Source: Tachypleus tridentatus (lineage: Eukaryota; Arthropoda; Merostomata; Xiphosura; Limulidae). From it: a DNA stretch of 64,000 nt. The translations under genes and the position numbers were made by a program. The stretch lies in assembly GCF_004210375.1 (NCBI RefSeq), contig NC_134834.1:157437290-157501289 (forward strand), written 5' to 3'. The notes under the pieces are model-generated. The model was given only the letters and a program-made list of their open reading frames with translations, did no database searches and was not told the origin of the DNA. Numbering within the stretch: position 1 is the first letter of the stretch; every line of letters starts with the position of its first letter. Below, piece by piece: positions 43,801 to 59,681 of this stretch.

Positions 43801-46800
43801 GAAATCAATAATTTTATTCATATTAATTTCAGATTGCTCAACTCCTGTAGAAGAAAACCATGATGAAAAATATAATGTCCCTGATTTAAAAGATCTGGGT
43901 ATTCGAGAAAGCGATTGTGGCCCAAACTTGTATTCTGGTGGAGAAACAGAAGCACTGAGAAGAATGAAAGAAAAACTAAGCAACAAGGTGTGAAATATTG
44001 TATAAATAGTTTGTTATTGTAATAAAGTTTATTAAGCAAACAGTGATACCTTTATTGAAAGTAAGTTTTGTGTGTAATTTTAGCTACTCCAAATTTTTGT
44101 GTGTAAAAATCTATGTTCTAAATTCTTTGTGTATTGCTATAAGCATGGTAAAAACTGAACAGTCATGTTTTAATACTGGATTATCAATGTATTAGGAAAT
44201 CTTTGGAGACTGAACAGACTTAAGAAATAACTTTAGTAAATGTATCAATGGCATTATTTTACAAAAATCTTGGGATAGGGAAAAAGCAATATTAAGTGGA
44301 CTAATCATAAATCTGTGGAACAACATAAATCAGGTCTAAATTGTGACATAGATACTCCATAGGCAACTGTTTAATAGCTCTTTACAATGCAAAAATACTC
44401 ACAGATCAGATTATAAATATATGTTGTGATCAGGGATTTTTAATTTCTGAGATGAGAATAACCACTATGTTTAATGACAATGGAAAATAAGTAAATTTCG
44501 ATGAACTTGGTGATCCAGGATCATCCTAACAGAGATTTGCATCAAGTTGTAGTCTAGTGGTGGTGTGTTATAACAGTTGAGAATCCATAGATACAAATAG
44601 CAGTGGAAAAGAGCAATGCATGTGGCCCAGGCAACAGTGTGAATGCAATAAATAATAGTCTCTATCATAAACAACAACATGAGTCCTTTATACAAAAGTT
44701 GCTTTTGATACAGTACGTTACCTCTTCTCACATGAATAGATATTCTTAGAATGTTCAATTCTGCTCTCTATATAAAAAAATGATTTTTGCATTTGCTACA
44801 AGCCTTGATGCTCCCACCCAACTGGAATTGAACCATTCAAGTCTCTGATGCAAATCATCATGCAATAAATCTCCACCAGTAGGGTGTGACACACTCTCTT
44901 GATGCATGCAACACACACTATTCATTTCTACTGAGCTATCATTTCTTATTTAGCAGTACTAAATAATGTTTAGTTTGTGCTTTCTTCAAGTGCTTTAATT
45001 TTTTCCATATTTCTGTATTAATTTCTTTCAACAAGTCTATTATGCATTAGTGATACTTGTAACTTTTTGAGTTATTCCAAAGTATAATTATTTTATATTT
45101 CTACTCGGTTACAAAACATTAATTCATTTAAAAAAATTTTAGTTGTTTCTGCCAACTTGCTTGTGTTTGGTTATTCGTTTTGCATTATATTACCATTTTG
45201 GCTGTATGTTCAATTAGCACAGTTATACAGTCTTCTGGCCACTGTACTCTATGAGAAAATTTTCAGCTTTTCTTTGTGGGGAGATTGATTGTTCAATGAA
45301 CTGATCTTTGAAAGGCCTCATTTTGAGTTTGGGGGTGTATGCATGTTGATGTACAGTCCGTTAATTTTGGAAAGATAAAACATTATATTATAAGGGTTTT
45401 TGAATAATTTTATTTTTACTATTATCTGTAGTTCTTTGAGTTCTATAATACAAGTTTTGTTAGATTAGTCAATATTTATAGTCCAATTCAAGTATAAAAT
45501 TAGGCTTAGTTGTGTCATTTTGTTCTGTACTACTGGTATTAAGGGTTTGTTATTTTAGGATTACCTGTAATTCATCTTACTGGTTGGTTTATCAATCATT
45601 CATTTAACTATATTGTTTTATATTGCATAACATCTCATACACACATTATTGATAACACACAGTTATTTCATATTATTAATTATTTATTTAATTTTCATTG
45701 TTATTCTACTTATTGTTAGGTTAAGGTTTTTATTTTAGAGATCTGCAATATCCTTTATCTTTCAATGTTGCATTAGGATTAACATGTGTCTATTAATTTT
45801 GGTTTACCTGTAATTATACTTCTAGACTACTTGCTAGTTATATTAACTATTTTATTGGTTTTCAACACATAACATGCATTATGTATGTTTCTTTCACTAC
45901 CAAATTTCTTACTGTTAATTTCACTTAATTTATAATTTATATTTCTTACCCTTAATTTTGTTTGTGTGGGCCCTCGGGGGGCTGGAATCCACTTTACCTG
46001 CTCATAATATCACTGTCCTTCCTTTTGACTCTTCTGTTTTTTACCACCTTCCACATTTCTTCTCAGTTGGTTCCAGATGACATTGTTGGTCTAGTATGTA
46101 CATTTAGTGTTTTCACTGTTTTCAATACGTCTTTCCATTTAAATCCCTTTATACAAGTTTATTCCCTCACTTCACTGTTTTGTTTGTGATTTTTAGTCTT
46201 TCCTCCCTGACCTATTAGGTTTATTTGTGATTTGATTAGTTATTAATTCATTATATTTTTCTTTCCATTATCACTTCCTGGTGTCTTCACTCCAACCATG
46301 CACCTTCTTTTTTGCCTGCATATCAAACCTGTAGTCTGTATTTTGTCTGTCAAGCACTGGGACTACACCTCATATGTTCATTTCTCATTCTCTACAGTGG
46401 GTAGCTGTTTCTTCCTTGTCATGGAACTGTCATCTATCTGTTTCCATTCTTCACTCTCTTGTGAGGTTATGACTAAGTTACTTTTTAGTATATATATATA
46501 CCTTTGATTTTTCAGGAGCATTTCTATCCTTTCTTTTTTTCTTTATGGTGAATGGTGCCTGCCAGGTGTACTTAAATTAATAAAAACTGCACTCTAAAGC
46601 CATGATAACTTAACAATTTTAATTCCATAGCAACTAAACACACACTGCTGAGATTCAGTGTTCCACAAAAATACTTGTAGCAAATATATTGTGAAGATAA
46701 ACTTACATTAACATGCCCTTTCCAGACTGTACTCACATGTGGACTTCACAGGTAAAAGCAGAAGGGGATAGCTGCCCATCTGTGCTATGTCTTATGAATA

Positions 46801-49800
46801 ATTGAATTAATCAGTATAGTTTGCTTTTCAAAACAAGGTTTTGTGGTCACCCATTGCACTTTCTAAGGTGTTGTAATTCCTCCAGACTTTCCTCCACCAA
46901 GCTTTCTGTCCCTTTTTATTTTTAGTGGAGTTTGAGAGTTCTTTACCATATTCCAGATTCAAGACACTGTGGTGATGGACCATGGAGGCATCTCCTGAAA
47001 ATGTTAATAAAAAACAAATTGTATGTATATATAACTATGTAACACTTCCACACAAAGTCATTTCCACACAAAGGAGGGCCTTCAGTCAATAATGATGCTC
47101 TCTCCACCATGCCAATGTAGCCAGCTGCTGTTTGATGCCCCTCTATAACCTGAAGCTCCATTGTTCCATGGAATGAGAAATCACCCCCTGATCATGATGG
47201 AACCTCCTCCACTGTGTCGTGTAGAAAATGTCTCTGGTGGGATATCCTTAACATGCCAGTAATGTTGGAAGCCATATGGACCATCCAGGTTAATTTTTTT
47301 CTCATCAGAGAACAAAACCTTCATCCACTTTTCTACATCCCATGTTTGGTGCTTCTCAGCAAAGTTTTGGGGTGTGGAAGGAGATGTGGCCTTTGAAGAC
47401 ATTTACAGTTTTTAAAGCCTTTCACTTGTAGATGATGTCTTATTGTTCTTGAGCTGCATTCTGCATCTGTAAGGGCCTTAATATGGTTCGACGATTGGGT
47501 GGTGTCTTGCCAAACAACCTGTCAAATTCTCCTGCTCAACGCTGGCAAAATTTTCTTGGGCCGACCACTTGAAATTCTCCTTCCGTTTTCCCTTAGGGTC
47601 TTTTAAGAAATTTGCAACAGCAGTTTTACTTCGCCCAATCTCACCAGCGATGGCACGTTGAGAGAGACCTTGCTTTTGCAGCTCGACAATTCTGCCACGT
47701 TCAAACTCTGTCAACTTTTTAGCCTTTGCCATGTTTTTACCAAATGTAACACAGGAGATGTCAGTGGGAGATGTTGACAATGCTTATGCTTGAACACAAA
47801 TGACTAAATTTTGTTATGTGTTTACTGATTAATGCTTCCTTTCAGTATGGTCTTAAACTTTTGACCAGCTAGTATTTAGGCTAATTTCTTAGTGCTCACA
47901 TTTTCCCTATTAAATGCTAAAAGGTTTTTAATTTTTATTTTCCCTTTTCTTATTTTCATCTTTTGAAGCTCTACTCAAATAAGTGATTAAGTATAACAAC
48001 GCAAAATGCATATTTTTTCTTTATGTTCATTGGTCTTAAGATTTTGGCCAGCAGTGTATTTATGTGAGTGGAGGTATTTAAGACAAATTGTATTAAAAAA
48101 TAGGTAGCTGGACCAAGTAGCATCGTTTTGTTTTGGGTTATTAGTATGTTGTATGTCTTGGACTTTGGGCAAGTTAAAGAAGTTGTATAGTAATTCTCTA
48201 CTTTTTTAGAATTATCATCTAATTAGAAAAACTTGTGTTTTAAGTTACAATACTAAATAATGTCATCATGTTGAGTTGGCAGTAATTTGTAAAAGTTCTT
48301 TGTTTATTATGTGATTAAATTATTTTATTTTAGTTCTGTTTGTTTTCATACACTTATCATTTTAAAGTAATATTAGCTATTTATAATTTTTATTCTTTGA
48401 GTTTTAACATATTTATATTTATGTGCTGGCATAATATTGTAAAATATATCAAAGTTTTGTGTTTATTTATGCAGGTTTTATTTCTTTTACTGAAAATTTG
48501 TAGTATGTCAAAGTACTAAGCTTTTTTTACCCCTTTGCAATGACTTGTATGTTTAGGCACAGTCATATGTAAATAAATAAGAAAAGTATTTTATCTGTCA
48601 TATTAAGTTCTAGTACATTTCAAACTTTAATATGGATCACTGACAGTTTTGTTATCACAACTCACAGTCATGGGTTTGCAAGTTTGAGAAGCCTAAAACA
48701 CAACCAAACTCACTGGAACCAAGTACGACAGTTTTGAGTCCTTACCTCAAGTTTGGGTGTCTTTCAGTTAGAACACTTTATTACAGACTACAGGATGTCT
48801 ACAACAATTATAAGGTGAGAAGGAGATTTTACCAAAATGGGAAAGAGATTTTATCACAATGTTAACAAAAAATGTTCACATTGTTTCTTCTGGTGAAATT
48901 CTGCACACCCACTCTGTTTCTTTATTGTCTGATGTTATAACCAATTTGTGTACACACATATAGATATGTGAAATTTTAGTTTATAAACTAATAAGCTCAT
49001 AGATAGTAAGTTTATGAGTTCAAACTTAAAGAATATCATTGGGCATTGAAAGTGAGCAGATGTAGGTAAAGATTCATGTTTGTTGTTGTAATGTATTCAT
49101 ACACACTGAACTTCAAAAAAGTTTGTATTAAGATATTAGTTACAAGTTGTGTGTATATATAATTTATTTTTATTATAATTGTGACAAAGAGTTTTTTTTT
49201 ATTTTATTCATAGGTTTTCTCATGAGAATGTTTTAATTTCCAGGTAGAAGCAGAATGATACCTATTATGCAAAGTGCCCCTCCCCCCTTACATTAGCTCA
49301 TTAATAAGTCTCAGGGTATTTCTGCCAAAAACAGATTACACAAAGTGGACTGAACGTTATAGCAAAAACACCTACTTTTTATTTAAACCAGTCAGTTTAT
49401 ATAGCATATCACAAATAGCCCATTGTATAGCTTGGTGCTAAGCAGTAAACTTCTCGATGACTGGAATTGATGAATTTAATTGTTTATATTTGTTGTTTCA
49501 AATTAAATGCAAAAGTATAACTGTAAATTTTATAAATTCTAGTGATTAAGATGCATTAAATTTTATTCAAAGAATTTTTTCTAATAGTTATGAATACTAT
49601 AAAATTTCATTTAAAGAATTCATGAATAAAATTTTGAAACTTAAAGTATAAAACAGTAAACACAGGCTTTTGATAGGAATTAACAGTAAAATCTTTATCA
49701 GATCAAATAACTAGAATATCCAGATTTATATGTAAACTTAACATTTTCAAATGAGTGATAATATGCTGAAGGATTTTACAAATTCCCATTTTATGCAAAG

Positions 49801-52800
49801 ATATTTTAAATATAAGTTTGTATAAAAGTAACATCTTAAAGTAGGTGTATATTATAAGTTTGTTAAGAAAAATATTCTGAAAATGTTTAACATCCTTAAA
49901 TTGTAAAATTTCCTGACTTATGGGTTTTGAAATCTACAAACACAAAACATATCATTTTGCTTAGAATATGGTGGGGAGCCTTATAAAGTAGCTAATGTAT
50001 TGTAAGATTATCTAAGAAACATTAATTATCCAAGAGGTGAGAATTTGATTTACAACCTGTCCTAATGGTTTCAGAAGTCCCATTGTGCATTATTAGTTAT
50101 ACTTATGATTTTTTAATTTAGATGTTAAAAACTCTTGTAATGTGTAATTTTCATTATATTTTGTGAGTAAGAAAATTATTTGGTAATAAATGAGAGATAA
50201 ATAACATTTGAATTGTAGAATTCAGTTATCACAAGCTATTATGTGGGCTTATTGAAATGTTTGTGAATTTTCTGGAATACAAACAATAATTGTTTTTGAT
50301 AAACATGTGTATAACTGATCATAGGGAAATTGTACAAAGCCCCCAGTTTCTTTGGAAGGACAGCTGTTGTGGAGAGAGTTTTTTTACATTGTTGGCTATG
50401 CAACTCCTAATTTTGATCAAATGAAGGGAAACCCTCTTTGTAAACAAATTCCTTGGAGCAACAACCCTGAATTTTTGGAAGCTTGGACAAAGGTGAAATA
50501 AAGATTAGATATCTAAAATCCTTCAAATAAATCTTATTTTCATGAGTTATTACAACAATGCTAAATATCTAAGTGTTCAGAAAGGGTTTAGAAGGCATTG
50601 TAAATCTTTCATGTTTAATCCTTTTGTAGTTTGTGTGAATCAAGTTGTGAATTTTACTTGTACAACAGTATACAAGGTAACTCTGAGATTTTGTAATGCA
50701 TCCATTCAAAAACTTAAAAGATTTTGATAAAGATTATAAGTATCTTGTACACAAATAATTACAGTTTTAGGATTGTTTTTACTAAAAATATAATATTTTT
50801 CTGTTGTAGTCACTTGCATTCAAACTATTAACAAATTGAGTCCAAAGTGATTAATTTTAAGTATAAAAATACTTTTTTTCATCTTTCAGTTTTCATATTT
50901 CATTTCCATAATCTTTACAACTTTTAAAAGGATATTAAAAGTTTTTAAGCAATTTTACATATTTTATTTCTCATTTTTATACCATATCACCAACTCTAGC
51001 TTTTGTCATCAATGTGCAGTGCAACAAAATAATTAACATTAGAAAATTGAAAAAATATACCTTTATTGTTGGTAAAATATCTTTGAAGAGTTTCTTTTTG
51101 TTAAATTTGTCATTTCATCTCATTTTCCATTTCAGATATACTTGACCATTAATGTGTTATTTTTCCTTCTTTACCTCTTGTGTTATTCATCATGACACAA
51201 GTCAAATTGTCCCTCAAGGTATATTACAGTTTCTTTGAGAGACATGCCCAACCCTTCAGTAAAATTTTCTTTCAGTGTGTAATGTTGTGAGCTTTAAGAA
51301 AGGATGCAAAATATGATTATATTTAAAAAAAAAAAAAAGTTTAAATCTTTTAATTATGCATTATAAAACATAAGTAATACGTAATCAACTAAAATATAAT
51401 AATAAGACCTCAAACAATTTAAACTGTGTCCAATTATAGCATAGTTAGGTAAGAAACAACCATTAGTGTTATCATTCAAGCACCAACCATACTGTGGTCA
51501 ATTTTGTGAACTCTGTACACCAATTTCAAAATAACCCGTTTGTTTATACTGTAAACTGAGCTCTTTGTAATTGTTATGTAGACATTTGTATGTAGCTTGC
51601 ACATGGAGAGGATAGAGCTCCAACAAATCTGTTGAAAGTGGGCATAGCAGCAATAAGGGGTTGAAAAAGTTACTTGTTGGAACTGTATTCATTCAGAAAA
51701 CTTTGAAAGGAACAAGTCATAAGATTATGTAGCATCTTAGTGGCTAAACATGCCTTGATTTCCATTATATTATTGAAGATACAGAGAGCTAAAGTATAGA
51801 TTTTTTATAGTTTGTTGGTCATGTGACAATACATACGAAGTTTTAAGTAGTTTTTAAAAGTTTATTTTGCAATAAAGGACTACAGACTTGGCTAAAATAA
51901 AACTTCATATTATAATACACATTATAATATTAAATTAATTCACATACATTTACATTAACAATAATTAATTAAATTTTGAATGTAATACAGTGACCAGCTC
52001 AGAAAAGCATTTAAAGGGGTTCCAGTGCAAAAGGGTTAATAGAAATGTATCATTAATCAATTCTCATGTCAAGATAGTTGTTAATGTTTTAAGTAATAGA
52101 TTTATGTAACCTCTATCTTTTATTATCAGTTTCTATAATTCTTTTAAATGTTTTCTATTATATTTATTATTGAATGTTATCAGTTAGTAGATGAGCTGTC
52201 ACAATTCTAGAAATGAAATTAAAATTAAGTTTAATTTATTTTTGTAAAATGTACAAAAAAATAGCAAAAGCAAAATCTGCATTTGAAATTCATATATTTT
52301 TGGTTGGTAAGTATAACGTTTTTCATTGTACTACTAAACATCAAGAGATAAGATGGTCTGTGGTATGAAGTTAAGGTATTCTTTAGTCATTTCTATTTTC
52401 AGTGTACTTCCTGTAATATCATCTTATGCAACATTAGAGCTATGTTTGTAATTAAAGCTTGATTATTTGATTAATACGAAGAATAGTATAGACTACAGTT
52501 TGTTTTATGTCAGCACTGAAGGACAACATAAAGGTTCAGAGCTGTAGTTTATGTTGTTAACCTATAATGCTGTTTCTACATTATCCTTTTAATCTTAGTA
52601 GTAAGTATATTCTTCAGACTTTATAAGCAATGATGGATTTCCTGTGAAAGCTGATGTTTTAAAGCACTCATGGCACATCTGCAAGTATTAACAAAATTGT
52701 GGCACACACACAGTTCTCATTACTGTATTTTAGTAAAGTGAGAATAAAGCCATACCCATGGATATTTCAAGCAGACAGTGGTAAATAAGATGGCTTATGA

Positions 52801-55800
52801 TTCTGCTTTCAGCTGTTCATCACTTTAACCTTATTATTGTGATTTATTTTAGTGTATTGTATGTTTTAGAATATCAGTATAAAAGTGAAATGTATTTTTA
52901 TGTGTATTACTTTATGCTATTTTTTATGAACCTTTTAGGAAATAGTGATCTAACTTAATATGTGGACATATATTTTTATGCTGTTTTGTTTTATTCTTAG
53001 GCTCAAACAGGCTTTCCATTCATTGATGCTATCATGACACAATTAAGACAGGAGGGGTGGATTCATCACCTTGCTAGGCATGCTGTTGCTTGCTTCTTGA
53101 CTCGTGGAGACCTCTGGGTCTCATGGGAACATGGCATGAAGGTATAACAAAGTACATATCTTTAATTATGTATTACTAGTGGTAGTTATGTTCTTTCAAA
53201 TATTATTCCAGAAGCTGTTTTTATACCCAACTGAAGATATTTTTTTGCTTGCTAGGTGAAACACATCACTTTTTGCATTTCTTTACATTGTGTTTAATGG
53301 TGACTTCCAATAAAAAATTACATTAAGAACATAGTTTCTTTATTGTTGAGTATTGGGATTGTACTCTTGTGTTTTGATTTTGTTACCAGTTTTTCTATTT
53401 ATATCAAATGGGAAACATTACTTGAGTGTGTGTTATGTATTACTGCATTTTCAAACTTAAGATAACTGCTTTGTTTGTGTTTATGTCCTTCATTATTTCT
53501 TCTTACAGACTGAATAATAATTGCCTTTGGTTTTGTACCTGCTAATAAGTTTACTTGAGATATCATTATGAGGTCTGTATTTTAAAATATCTTATGGCCC
53601 TGTAACACTTGCTTATCTTTTAGTATTTCGATTCCTTCTGCACCATGCTTTTCTTCAACATTTTGAAACATTTGTTCCATGTTTTTTTAATTTAGAATCT
53701 TGCTTTGAGGTAAATGCCAGTGACCTTGATTCAGTAATAATTTGATAAGGTAGTTTATGTTAGCATAATGTGTTGAAGAATTGAATTCAGCGTAAATCAT
53801 CTGGCAGCTTGCAGGGCCTATACAGCCCCCATTACTGAGTTTATTTGGCCCACATACACTTTTGTTTTTATGAATTGCATGTTTAAACATTCAAGTTTAT
53901 GCATTTAAAACACTTTACTTGCCAAAAACATTTAGCTGGATAGTCCCGTAAATAAACAAATTATGGCTTTCCAACACTTTCATCGTCAATATGAAATGAT
54001 ATGAAAATAAAAGAGATTCTGTTATTTTTCTTAAGTAGATTAAAAACAATCTGAAGTATAATATATATTTAGGATGGAGCAAGAGAGAAAATACATTGTT
54101 GGAATATAGGGCTAGTAGTAGTGGGAGATCTATACAACCTCCAGTTTTTCCAGTAGATAGAATAGTAAAAAGAAATATAAAATAAACAATAAATGTCTAC
54201 AGGTGACAATGCATGGTGATTTTGAAACGCAATAAATTGTATTTTGTCTTATGAATACAGTAATGTCAGTACAAATCATGATGAATATGTCCTCTGATGA
54301 GGTGAAACACTTGAAATGAATATTTTTTTCTCAAGTTTTAACTTTGGATAGTTATAAGTCTTGTTAATCAACTGATGAGTGAATGACTGAGCTCTGGTAT
54401 TAAACTCATGATTTTAACTACTGTTCCTGATGAGTTGATGTAATAAGCAGATCAAATTTTAAAACCACCCGATCAGTTTGATTTTATATATTTTATACCA
54501 GCTGGCAAAACTGTAGGTGCCATGTTTATCCAACCATCTTTGTGTTTATACACAAACATAGTTTGTGAGAGCTCTGTATATGTCAAAGGTAATGTTCATT
54601 TATTAATGGAATATTTGAAAGCTTAGAATATTTTGGTAGTTGTACATTTAGCAGATTCTTATTTTGTATTAGGGTTTAGTACTTGAGAAGAACTTTTGAT
54701 TTAAATTGAAGATTTCAGTTAAATAAAGGCTGATAAATCAGTTTCTTATAGCAGAACCTGGTAATGTGTGTTGATAATAGTGACTCTCAGTGAGAACCTG
54801 GTAATGTGTGTTGATAATAGTGACTCTCAGTGAGAACCTGGTGATGTGTGTTGATAATAGTGACTCTCAGTGAGAACCTGGTAATGTGTGTTGATAATAG
54901 TGACTCTCAGTGAGAACCTGGTAATGTGTGTTGATAATAGTGACTCTCAGTGAGAACCTGGTAATGTGTGTTGATAATAGTGACTCTCAGTGAGAACCTG
55001 GTAATGTGTGTTGATAATAGTGACTCTCAGTGAGAACCTGGTAATGTGTGTTGATAATAGTGACTATCAGTATTACACAATACAATGTGTAATTCATCTT
55101 GTTGAAAGATATTAAACCTGTTCACTTGGTTTGATTCTTTAGGTATTTGAGGAGTTCCTCCTTGATGCTGACTGGAGTCTGAATGCAGGGAACTGGATGT
55201 GGCTATCAGCTAGTGCCTTTTTTCATCAGTACTTTAGGATCTACAGTCCTGTTGCATTTGGAAAAAATACAGACAAAAATGGAGACTATATCAGGTAGTT
55301 TATTGTTTCTTTACCTTGAGAATACGTACAGTGACTTGTATGTCGTGACATTTCTTGTTTCTAATAATTTTTATTATCAAAATAATTTATATAATAATTT
55401 TGTATCTTAGATGTGTCTTTTATTACAAGATGTTAATTTTTAAATGTTAGTTAACATAACTTAAATTCTTTATATCTGGTTGTTAATGCATCTGTTGTAG
55501 TGAATAGGGATAATAGAAGAGTCTTGGCTTGGGTGGGCAACACCTCCCTGTTTTTGGAGTGGTTCAACATTTATACTGCTATACTGAGGCCTTTTTCAGG
55601 TCAAAACAATCTTCAAACAACAATCTGGTTTAATGCCACCACTTTTGCAGCTTGATAACAAGGTTTTATTTTGGAGACATTTGTTTTAATCTACATATGA
55701 ATAGTTGAGCTAGTATTAATAGATACAATCTGAAAACAGTTCGATGATATTCAAATTCCACATCATTTGTCTAGTTGGAATGATAGAGTAAAATAAGCAG

Positions 55801-58800
55801 TCTAGTTTTTTGTCATTTTCAGCAAAGAAGGGCAACACACAAATATGTATTCTCCATGGAAATACATCTTATGAAAACTTAAGATAATAATAGAGATCTC
55901 TTTTTTTTTATATAACTTAATGAAAATAGAAAATTTTGGGGCCTTATTGAAAGAGAAAAATTTTTTATCTTCTCAAACAGATTGCTTATTTTCCACATTT
56001 TAGTGTTACTCCTGTGTTAAATATGTTGTTAATGCTTTCATGATTAAAATGTTAAAACAGAAATACTGTAAGAACAAAAACTTTTTCTGGAAGAGAAGAA
56101 ATCAAAGTTATTTCTTTCAGTAATGAAAAGATATTTTCAAAATAAAGACTTAATCCATTAAAACTAATAAGAAAATGTGAGATACACTTACTAATTGTGT
56201 TATTATTAAAAATCAAGTTGAATGAAAATGATGTAATTTTGAAAAGGTGATCTGTATTAATAACTTTATCAGTTTCACTGAAATTGAAACAACTTAGTTA
56301 ATTAGAATAGTTTTAGGTAATGAACCGTTTGGCTTGGTATATTAAATTAGACCTTCTGCATCATTTATTCTTATATTATGGCATTATGCACTCCTTTGTT
56401 ACTTTTATAGCCACATATATATTGAGAGCAGTGTGTTGTTATTAAAATATGGGATAACAGCAAGTATTTAAACTTTCATGTGCAAGACCTTGTTATAATG
56501 AAACAGACTGTCAGTAAATAGGTTTGATATTTTAAGAACATGTGACCACATTTCAAACACATGCACACATGTATATTAAAAGTTTTTTTGGCATAATAAA
56601 AGATAATGTCTTTATTAGTCATTTCAGCCTGAAAATAAATTATGATGAACTATGGACAGGTCAGTAAATATGATAGGAGAAATATGAAAATAAATACAGA
56701 AAAGAACTTGAGAAAAAGTATTTCAGTAATCAAATATAGATCTTTGTGTATAAATTGAAATGGTTGACAAATCAATACATCCTTTTGGAAAACTCAAGTA
56801 TTCCCTTATTTGCCTATCCACTTGCTATCATCTCATCTTATGGTGAAAATAAACTTAGCCAGTTATTAATTTGAGTTTATTATAGGCTTAACTAACAAGC
56901 CCTGGGGAAGGAAATATAATTCTTATTTTCTACTACAATGTGCTTTACGATTAACTACAATACATGCATGTTTATGAATAAAACATTTCATCTGTAAAGT
57001 GGATAAAAATATTTCGAGTTGGAGGATATGTATATATATTTTGATAGTTATGAATCTCTTGAATACCTTTATTTCTAGCTTACTACATAACTAAGATGTT
57101 TGATATTATTACAAAAATATGCTTTAAAAATAAAGCATCTACACATATTAGTTGTAAGATAACACAATATATATATAATACTAGATGTGTAAAATTCAGC
57201 TAATAATTCTTTTGATGATTTAGGTATTTCCAAATTATTGTTTTCTTGCTCTTTCAGAAAATATCTTCCTGTACTAAAGAGAATGCCTTCAGAGTACATT
57301 TATGAACCTTGGAAAGCACCACTGAAGGTAGTACCCAATATCTCATGATGTGATTTAAAGAAATAGTTTTGATATCTAACTTTTACTAGGCACTTACAGG
57401 TTTTTCTCTTGTAACATACTTGGATTAAAGTAAGAGATAGCACCAATAAGTTGAACAACAACCAATCTGTAAACTTTCTTTCCAGGTTCAACAACAGATA
57501 GGTTGCATAATTGGGAAAGACTACCCAAAACCTATCGTTGACCACGATAAAGCCAGGAAGAAAAACTTGGAAAAAATGAACAAAGCATACAAAGAAAACA
57601 AAACAGCAGATGAACAGAAGAGTAAGTTAAACTGTTTGATCAAAGTTATTTAATTTGTTTTATTTTAGCCTTACTTCATAACCTTCATTTTATTTCATTT
57701 AAAAACACTATGTCATGTGTTTTTAGGTTAAGATATGTTAACTCTTAAACACTATGTCATGTGTTTTTAGGTTAAGATATGTTAACTCTTAAACTTTATA
57801 CCTTGCATTGTTTGGTGGCGCATACCTGAAAGTTTTTTAACTTCTGAGTTATTACAAAAAATAAAAAAGACTTTGCTGTTTTATGAATTTACAGATTGTT
57901 TTAATTTAAGCAAAAGTAAAGTGTAATTTGTATCAATTGTAGAATTATAACTAGATGTACTTGTATAGGATATCCAAAAGTGTTATCTTTCAAAAATAGA
58001 TAAAATCAAAAGTAAGAGTAACAAATATATTTTTTCTTGATTTTTAAGTTTGTTTCTCACACTATAGCCTACAGAGTGCATAATTCTCCATATTATTCAT
58101 GGCATGAGCACATTTTACTGACATCACAACAGTACAAATTGCAATGTTAACTATCCCTTATGTGACATCATTTTATACTTACAACTGGCCTTTGGTACTC
58201 TTTTGGGTAAATGGGTTTAAAATAACCTTAAGTATGAGATAATTAAAGACTTGATGAATGTATTATTTTCTAATTATTAAAGTTTGTGATGGTTTGTTAG
58301 ATATGAACAACATGTGTAAGTTGCTTCACTACTAAATTGTAGCTAGTACTGCATAAGGCTGAAGAGGCTACATTTAAAACTACACCCATCAAGATGCTCC
58401 ATTTACTTAATATATACTATCTTTTCATGTGACAATATGGTAGAGAAATTCTTATGCTTTTGTTTTTAGTATTTTTTCTTTATCTTTCAAGGAAATCTCT
58501 GAGATACAGACACAAATGTACAAAAGGTTATTATGTAATTAGTCTGCTTGTCAAGAAGGTTATTGTGTAATTAGTCTGCTTGTCAGGAAGGTTATTGTGT
58601 AATTAGTCTGCTTGTCAGGAAAAAGAACATGTAGCTCACTGTTTCACTTCTGCTTTATACTTTTTAACGTAATGTTTAAGAAATTTCCATCAAATCGCTT
58701 AATTTATATATAGAGGAAATAATAATTAACAGTATCAGTTTAACAATTTCATGATCCACTTTGGAGATACTGCAATGATAAGCTATGTTTAATGTTTTGC

Positions 58801-59640
58801 TTGGATAACTGTTTCATGTAAAATTTATATGCTTTCTGCAATTTCACAGTTTGTGTTTTCTTTATTGATATGATCATTTTCTGATGTGATTTATTGGACT
58901 TGATAATGTCTCTCGTAGAAACATCCAAGTTAAAACTTTGTGATGAGAAACATGAGTAGATGTTTATAATAATGTTCTGTTTTCAAGACACCAGTTATAG
59001 TATACAACACAAAACATCTTTAAAATAATAAATGCCAACATAAATTTGAGTTCTGATTTAGTTAGAATCTGGGAATGCATTATAAACTAATAAATGAAGG
59101 CACATTGTTCAATTTACAGTTGTACACTAGCAAGGAGAGTATAACACTTTAATTAGTATTTCTGTATCAAAGTTTTCAGCATTATGTCATCTGCTCAGCT
59201 GTTAACCCCAAGTCTCATCATTTTCTAGGATGCTCAAAAATGTTTCATAATAGTTTAATTTAATCTACAATGATAATGGGATGTAAGCCTTATTAATTAA
59301 TATTCATCACTCAGTTCTGGACGTCTTTGAAAAATACAAGTACTTTTAATAGTGTACTTTTTCTTCTGACTCTTGAATTTTAGGAATTAGATGCTTTCTT
59401 TCAGGAATTGATTTATTTTGTTTGCTTCTAAATGTTTTTCTCAGGATATTATTTTTATTTTTTTATTCATTTCAACAAAAACTTTCATGGGCCATAGTTA
59501 TTTTTCAGTACCATCAAAATACAGATATATCATTTCAAATGTGACACATAAATTGTCAAAAAACGTACGGGCAGAATGCCAGTTTCAGAACACAAAGTGA
59601 ATTTTCGCAAAAAATATTTTCAATATTTTTACAACTTTTA

Positions 59641-59681
<41 letters not shown>

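Noticed and set aside
45962-46507. Plus-strand ORFs as a membrane protein gene
   Set aside because: Hydrophobic translation comes from pyrimidine-rich sequence; no start context, splice signals or family motif.
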